A stretch of DNA of 64,000 nt from Arthrinium phaeospermum (lineage: Eukaryota > Ascomycota > Sordariomycetes > Amphisphaeriales > Apiosporaceae). The position numbers and the translations under genes are program-made. Under the pieces are notes generated by a model. That model searched no databases and was not told where the DNA came from. It was given only the letters and a program-made list of their open reading frames with translations. Shown here piece by piece: positions 58,264 to 64,000 of this stretch; within the stretch, counting starts at the first letter, position 1, and the number at the start of each line of letters is the position of its first letter. The stretch is taken from NCBI GenBank assembly GCA_006503535.1, contig QYRS01000001.1:4340001-4404000 (forward strand). The letters are read 5' to 3'.

Positions 58264-59200
58264 ATGGCTTCCTCTGAGGTCGACCAGAAATTCTTAGGCA
58301 AGCTTGCAAGAGCTGTTGAACCTAACAATGCTTTGCTGGCATCTATGCTGTTCAAGATACTAGGTCTCTCGATCAATCTTGCTGCGCAGCTTGTCAAAGC
58401 TCGAAAGCAGCGACGCTTAGATACTACGAGGCCAACACAATCGCTCGAGCTTTACTTCCACATAATATGGCTGTCCCGGAGGGTCTAGTCATGCTAGAAC
58501 AATACGTTCTACCCATGGTGGGAGACTACGTGGAGCTCAAGGTACTCGCGTACAAACTTCGGGCATCATTTTATCACATATTCCTGTTTCATAACCATCC
58601 TTCGGTTTCGGCCATGACCCTGAAGCTCTGGCGGCCGCTGCTGCGATGGCTGGGCGGCTGGACAAGGGAAAGGGGATTGCGCGAGACGATATATCCGAAA
58701 CAGCCCGGTCCTCACTGCAGCCGACGCATCCTTTGGAGGGAGGGCCCGTCAACCCACCACCTGGTTTTGGGCATCCGACCCCAGAGGCAGTGGCTACATT
58801 TCTTTGCCATCCGTGGACTACCTACCGACAGCTCACCGGTATTCAGGGAGGCGGTTGCACTGGCAGACAGCTTGCTGTGGGGCTCGCATTCGTTACGACG
58901 ACTCTCGGTCAGGACAGAATACGCAGCATTTCTCTACGAATGTGTGCATGACGCGGAGGGGAGCAGAAAGTTTGCAAAGGACACAATCGCCGAGGTGTAC
59001 CAAGCAAGCGAAGGTATGGACGACGACATGTTCAACGACGCCTGTGAGCTGGTCACGGTCCTCGGCAAGATGATGAAGCGGGGCCTGGGTTCGAGCAACC
59101 CTTCGAAGAGCGGGGCGACAGTCCTGCGACGGTGGCGACGTCTCAAAATGACAGTGTGGCGACGGCGATACCGGCGGCCGGCATGGAGAATCCGATTTGA
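58264..59200 (+). CDS. Divergent 14-3-3-like protein
   Basis: 14-3-3 proteins are all-helical dimers that bind phosphoserine/threonine peptides. Seen: MASSEVDQKFLGKLARAVE, then SMLFKILGLSINLAAQLVK. LVMLEQYVLPMVGDYVELKV and LAYKLRASFYHIFLFHNHP follow (position of 14-3-3 helices C-E). A Pro-rich linker leads to FREAVALADSLLWGSHSLR, RTEYAAFLYECVHDAEGSRKFAKDTIAE (the helix H region like NFSVFYYEI...RACRLAKQ) and DDDMFNDACELVTVLGKMM. The likely C-terminus is AAGMENPI at 59200, in the frame different from the long 59342 one. Frame breaks near 58475, 58620, 58800, 58905 and 59085. The Lys/Arg/Tyr phosphate-binding set of Bmh1-type proteins is not clearly kept. Family call moderate. Confidence 0.6.
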
Positions 59201-60473
59201 AGACGGCGTGGCGCACGGCACGGTTGCAGGGAGTCGATGGTTTCCGCAGCGCCTGCTGTTATCGTATACTAAAGCCGAGGCTATCAGGGATACCGAGAAC
59301 AGGATCACATTTGGTCGGACTGATCCAGCCAACCAGGCTTAGCAGAGCGGCATCCCTTGTTTCGATCGCACGGGTCGCACACGACACTCCCGAAGAGGCC
59401 TTGCCCGAGTCTCTGACAGGAGGATACATCTTTGTCTGGCTGTCTAATAAGTCGTTCTTGGCCCAGAGAGATCAAGACAGACGATATCAGTCAGAAACAG
59501 TCCCGAGCTCTGTCTGACCGCCCCGTGGAGGACGGTTGCATCTGGTGTGACCAGGGTCGGAGGGTAGTCGACGACTGCACGCAATAATCTATGGCATTGG
59601 ATGCCGAATAACATCCGTGGTTTCACAATTTGGACATCTGGGAAATGTATGGGTCGACTGAGGACGAGGATCTCTTACCACCTGGAGATGATGCATTTGC
59701 ATGCTCAAGTCCAATACAGGACAAGCTTTAGCCGGTGGTTTACTGCTCGATGATACCCCGATGGTCCCTTGGAGCATCTTAGGTGCGTTAGGGACGCTTC
59801 ATTTACATGTTTTGGCTAGCATTTATTTAATGGCTGGGATGGCCAATTTTACATCTTCATTCGTGTCATGTGTTGTGAGGGGGAATCACTCCTGCCACTT
59901 GTACTACGGCAGATTCGTCGACAGGAGTACTCGGCACTATGATAAAACGACTCGACAAGTGAAGAGAAACTCCTACGACCGTCTTGGGCAGTTCAAATGT
60001 TAGACACATGATGCTGAAGAATTCTTTTCATTATCTATTACTACTTCGTGGTCAACAGGCCACCAGAGTTGCTCGGTCCTATTAATTGCTGGCAACACTT
60101 GAGGAAGCCCGCGGCGGATTTTAGGAGCAACAGAACAAGTATGGTACCGTCGGCGATGGTGTTCATCGTGTGTGCCAAAACCTGCGCTGACTGGCAAAGG
60201 GCAATGAATGTAGCTTTCGTTTTCTCGTCATGAGCCTCAGCGGATGGAAGCTCTCTTGCCATAGTGATGCAATGATACTCGTACAGTCCGAATCGATCCG
60301 ATCCCCTAAGACCATTGAGAAGTTGCGGAGGTTATAGGCCGAAAGGGTCGTCGCCTATGATGACCAAATGACCTAAGGAGCCCAAAACATCTCGTCCAAC
60401 GTAAGTAGGTATGTAGGAAACCAAGCGCGAACAAAAGGATATCTATCCAGTCCATTCGTTTCTTTTTCCACTC
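59201..60473. other. Intergenic, 1.3 kb
   Basis: 3' regions of the convergent 14-3-3-like and Pro/Gln-rich genes. Open frames continue to 59517 but look random; nothing recognised. Confidence 0.45.
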
Positions 60474-62488
60474 CTACTCGGCCGAAGAAGCAGAAGAAGA
60501 CGAAGAAGACTGAGCAAACTCGTCATCATCGTCCGACTCCGACCTCCTCGTCATCGCTGCCGATGGGCTCGCCGTCGTTCTCCTCTTGTACTGGATGTAC
60601 TCGGGGGGCACGTAGCGGCCGGTGGCGTTGCAGAACTGGGCCGAGAACTCGGCCCACTTGACGCTCGTACTTGGTCTCCATGATGGCCAGGATCCGGCAG
60701 TCGCGGCGGCTCCAGAACTCGTCGGCGGCGAACCGGCGGCGCGGCGGGTACAGGGTGCCGAAGATGTCGAACCAGGCGTGGTCGACCAGTCTTTGTGGCG
60801 GCGGACGGCGGGGTCTTCGGGCTCGGACTCGGAGCTACTGGAGCTGCTGGAAGATGAGGAGGAGCCGCTGTCTGAGGCGGCGGGGGCGGCGGCTTGAGGT
60901 TGCCGTTGTTGTTGTTATTACCGTGGAAGGGCCGGCGGCATGGTTTCCGCAACAATGGTGACCGCAGCATTGGTTGTTGTTACCGACAGCAGGAGGATGA
61001 GGGGCAGCGTTGGCGCCGCCGTTGTTGTTGTTGCCGTGGCCGTGGCCGTGACCATTACCATCAAAGGGGTTCTTGGCCGGCGACTCCTGGTCCTGCATAT
61101 CGCCGGGGAAGCGGCCAAGGTCGAAGCACTCGCGGAGACCCTCCATCTCGTTGCGCTCCTTGATGCTCAGCCGGGGCAGCGGCATGGCGGCGAAGTTGGG
61201 GTGAGGGGCAGCGTTGGCGCCGCCGTTGTTGTTGTTGCCGTGGCCGTGGCCGTGACCATTACCATCAAAGGGGTTCTTGGCCGGCGACTCCTGGTCCTGC
61301 ATATCGCCGGGGAAGCGGCCAAGGTCGAAGCACTCGCGGAGACCCTCCATCTCGTTGCGCTCCTTGATGCTCAGCCGGGCAGCGGCATGGCGGCGAAGTT
61401 GGGGAAGGACGTCTGGGCCATGGGCGAGGCCTGCCAGCGCTTGGTGGCGATGTACATCATGTACTGGGCTTCGACCTGGTTTATGGAGGGTTAGCGATTA
61501 TCAAGTTAATTTCATTTCTGTTGTTTTTGTTTTTGTTCCTTCGGGTAGTATCGTTGGGAGAAGCGCTCGAAGACGATGGTAGGTAGATAATGGAGGGTCG
61601 TGGTGGTGAGAGAAAGGTGAAGGGACAAGAACAAAGGAAAATCCCAGAGTACTTAAGTTGCTCAAGTGTGGGAATTGTGAAGCGCAAAAGATCCATGATG
61701 ATTATGAGATCAGATGGAGAGAGAAAGGAAAAACCAGAAACAACTTACAGGATGCATGGAACTGAGGCCAGGCATGAACTGGGTGCCTCGCATGAGAGGA
61801 ATAGGCGGCTGGAAGGGGCCCATTCTGGGCTCAGGGATGGAATTGTACCAAGCCTGCATGGGGTTGCTGCTCATGTGCATCATGTTCTGCTGAGGCGGCA
61901 TCATGGGAGGCTGAGGGGGATACGGATACTGCTGCTGGGGAGGAGGGCCAGGAGCACCACGTCCAGGCATCATGGTCGACTGCGGCTGGCCGTACTGCGG
62001 GTACTGGGTGGGTTGCTGATGCTGCTGGGGCGTGGTGCTGGGAGGAGAGGGAGTGGAGTAGTAACCCGCCGTCTGCTGAGGAGGCGTCTGCGGGTTGAAG
62101 TTGGGTGGATAGTGCATCATGAGAGCTTGTTGTGTTGTGGGTAGGTCTGCTGCGAACTGCCACTGGCGTTACCACCGCTGTGGTCACTGTTGCTGTGGAT
62201 CTGGGGTTGCGAGATCGTGTAGCTCGAATGGCTGTGTTGGTTCGGGTCCTGGTAGGATGGGGAAGAGTAATCTGGCCACACCCAAGTGCTCCAGTTGGTG
62301 TTTGGAGTGATGGGGAAATTGTCTGGTGTCTGATCAGAGCGTGGGGTGAAATGCACGACTTGATTTTGTCGTCGACGGGGCGAGGATGAGGCCCGCTTTA
62401 GGGCTGACTTCAAGGCTGGCCGCTGGGCGGCTGCGCTTGCTGTGCCGACGTGATCGGCGATATCTGCCGCAGAGTCGAGCGGCGGCAT
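60474..62488 (-). CDS. Pro/Gln-rich protein with an unrecognised conserved C-terminal block
   Basis: No family name recognised. Seen: start MPPLDSAADIADHVG, a Ser/Pro-rich region with SALKRASSSPRRRQN, then a Gln/Pro/Met-rich stretch (61710-62120). After an intron (about 61490-61748) comes EAQYMMYIATKRWQALAQTS, then an Asn/Gly/His-rich low-complexity region that is present twice because of a 204-bp duplication. The C-terminal block is well formed and Trp/Arg-rich: WFDIFGTLYPPRRRFAADEF, FWSRRDCRILAIMETKYE and KWAEFSAQFCNATGRYVPPE. It ends in an Asp/Ser tail (60474). Frame breaks near 60570, 60660, 60790, 60905 and 62120. The low-complexity N-terminus and compact C-terminal module suggest a nuclear regulatory protein; that is inference. 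Confidence 0.6.
60998..61405. repeat. 204-bp direct tandem duplication inside a gene
   Basis: 60998-61201 recurs at 61202-61405; the only difference seen is GGGG against GGG in AGCCGGGGCAGC. It duplicates a 68-codon segment (MEGLRECFDLGRF...) of the Pro/Gln-rich protein. Confidence 0.92.
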
Positions 62489-63394
62489 CGACGACGGGGC
62501 TTGAAGACCCCAGGGAGCGACCCCAGGGTCTTCATGCTGCCCGCCGACACACCTCTCGAGCCCTCACGAACAGACCACATCGTCTCCCGTTTTCCTTTTT
62601 CAGCAATTTGATGAAGCGAGGGCTGGGTCGGCGATTTGCTCAAACAAGAAGCGAATTTATACAGCGTAGGTCAACTTAATTCTTCGGCGGCGAGTATCAA
62701 GTGGAAAATGGTTCAACCAAGAGCGAGGTTGGTGCAAATCAGATTGCCATGTGTTCAGGGCATGTGCACAAGCTCTACTAGAAGTACCTACGCTTACTTC
62801 TATTCACGTGTCTCCTATCTCGTCACCGCCCACGTTGACAGCTGTGGCAGAATCCCGGGTTACTGCTGCAGAGGGTCAGTCGCCTGGGAGGGGGAGTGTC
62901 TTCCTTAGGGCCTTGTTCACCAGAGCTATAGGCGGTTATAAGGCAAGGTAATGCCGCTGTAGACCCCATCCTCCCCTATGAATAGAGGCCTCGAACCACT
63001 GTCGTGCCAGCAGGATGGTCCATCCTGCTTTTATTTTCACATGGCGTCCCGAACCAAGGGGCTTCTTTCGGAAGATGGCGGGCAATAGGGAATCACTAAG
63101 CACATGGCTGGTCGGGGGAGATCACAGTTACTTTGTAGTAACCTTTCTAGATAAACCGGCATGGCTTTCGCGATCGCCATAACAGGGAGGAGTTTGAAAT
63201 GCGACAATTTCGTCTTGTATCCAACCCTCATCCGTTCTGGTCTTTGGGAGGCAATCTAAACCTCTCCATAAGTACTACATTTTCACAAGGCTCTTTGCGT
63301 GAGACTGCTTCTTGTCTGTTAGAGCTGGTGAGGTTCTGTGCATTCGTGTCGTATGCCTTGAATCCAATAGACCCATACACACTCATCAAACGCC
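62489..63394. other. Intergenic, 0.9 kb
   Basis: Upstream of the Pro/Gln-rich gene and downstream of the DUF4202 gene. The frame of the former stays open a little upstream but no better ATG is supported. Confidence 0.45.
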
Positions 63395-64000
63395 CTAGCC
63401 CTGCAACGCCTTCCCGAGCAGCACCTTGGCCCGCTCGCTATGCTGCATGGCCAGCGCCAGCTCCTGGCCGCGGGGGCTCATCTTGCCCCACGTCTTGCGC
63501 AGGATGCCGACGATCTTGTCCTCGTCGATGTCGTCCTTCTGCTCGAAGGCGTCGAACTGGTCGTCGAGAAACACGAGGCAGGCCACGTCCTCGAGCACCT
63601 GCGTCTCCTCGTCGCCCTTGAGGTTCTCCTTGCGGATCAGCGCCGCCCCGCTCTACCTCGGCCTCCGGCAGCGGCGGCTGCACCGCCGTGCCCCGCAGCA
63701 GCTCGGCCACCTGCGCGGCGGCTTGCGACTTCTGCTTGGCTCGCCAGGACAGGTAACCGGCGGGTCATGGGGTACGAGTCCCGCGGGATCTGCCACCTAC
63801 ATAGGTAGCCAGAATCATCAGCATCATCACCTCTAGAGATTTCTTTTGCTCATCCATTCGGCAAAGCATCATCCAACCCGATATTCCGCTCAAAGAGTGT
63901 TCCGGGAGTGGGCTTGTTTGACACTCACCTCTGGAAGTGTTGGGCGCGGCAAGCCAACTGCAAGGTCGGCGAGGCGTCGGGGCAGCGTGCGCCCAGCCAT
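63395..64000 (-). CDS. DUF4202-family protein, 5' end beyond the window
   Basis: Conserved family of bacteria and fungi with unknown function. Seen: LQLACRAQHFQR at the right edge (63929-64000), then an intron 63797-63928 with GTGAGT donor and TAG acceptor. WQIPRDSYPMTR, AELLRGTAVQPPLPEAEVE, LEDVACLVFLDDQFDAFE and ILRKTWGKMSPRGQELAL follow, ending GKALQG at 63395. The His-Arg-Trp-Pro-Arg-SYPMTR stretch and the LEDVACLVFL core are the family landmarks. Two single-base frame breaks near 63645 and 63755. The reading frame is open at 64000, so the N-terminal part is missing; the ATG at the very edge is in another frame and is not the start. Confidence 0.8.

Noticed and set aside
59085..59115. GGGTTCGAGCAACCC as a T-arm
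   Set aside because: It lies inside the coding region of the 14-3-3-like gene and lacks the conserved loop cytosine.
58467..59342. Single 291-aa protein from one frame
   Set aside because: Only parts of this frame match the 14-3-3-like sequence; the middle and end make sense in other frames, ending at 59200.

Overview
The window is nuclear DNA of a filamentous ascomycete (Pezizomycotina, most likely a Sordariomycete). Supporting signs are short introns of about 50-110 nt with GTAAGT/GTGAGT donors and CTAAC-type branch sites, gene-dense stretches separated by 1-6 kb of non-coding DNA, and typical fungal families: short kinesin-3, HeLo domain, SCAP with C-terminal WD40, Ypt7, Gda1, DUF4202. 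I recognise 22 protein genes. I found no rRNA or tRNA gene, transposon, CRISPR array or viral element.

Left part (1-18.3 kb): a cytochrome P450 (-), a LITAF-domain zinc protein (-), the convergent pre-60S ribosome factors EBP2 (+) and SPB1 (-), a Cdt2-like WD40 protein (+) divergent from SPB1, and a secreted SGNH hydrolase fused to nine VCBS/FG-GAP repeats (+). Middle (19-44.7 kb): a heme-oxygenase-like protein (-), an SLC35F/EamA-type vacuolar transporter (-), the Rab7 GTPase Ypt7 (-), a mitochondrial-type disordered protein (+), a HeLo-domain protein followed by a divergent ubiquitin E2 (+,+), a magnesium-chelatase-like protein (+), the Golgi GDPase Gda1 (-), a DeSI-thioredoxin-PUL protein (+), a short kinesin-3 (+) and a JmjC hydroxylase (-). 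Right part (47.6-64 kb): SCAP (+), a small Cys-rich protein (-), a 6-kb stretch without genes, a divergent 14-3-3 protein (+), a Pro/Gln-rich protein with an unrecognised conserved C-terminal block (-), and a DUF4202 gene cut by the right edge (-).

Most genes are housekeeping and unrelated in function. The clearest functional links are EBP2 with SPB1 (nucleolar 60S assembly; the EBP2 upstream region carries PAC-like and AAAATTTT elements) and Cdt2 with an MluI-cell-cycle-box-like site. The accessory-looking block is the HeLo + E2 pair at 30.7-32.6 kb.

A caution for every reader: most conserved genes here carry one to seven single-base frame breaks, many in homopolymers. There are also five direct tandem duplications, and the copies of the three longest differ mainly by run length or single bases. 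Genes that must work in any fungus are affected, so I read these as residual sequencing/assembly errors rather than pseudogenes. Four multi-feature genes (SGNH-VCBS, heme oxygenase-like, Ypt7, E2) read cleanly. CDS coordinates for the others are spans from start to stop that include introns and frame breaks.
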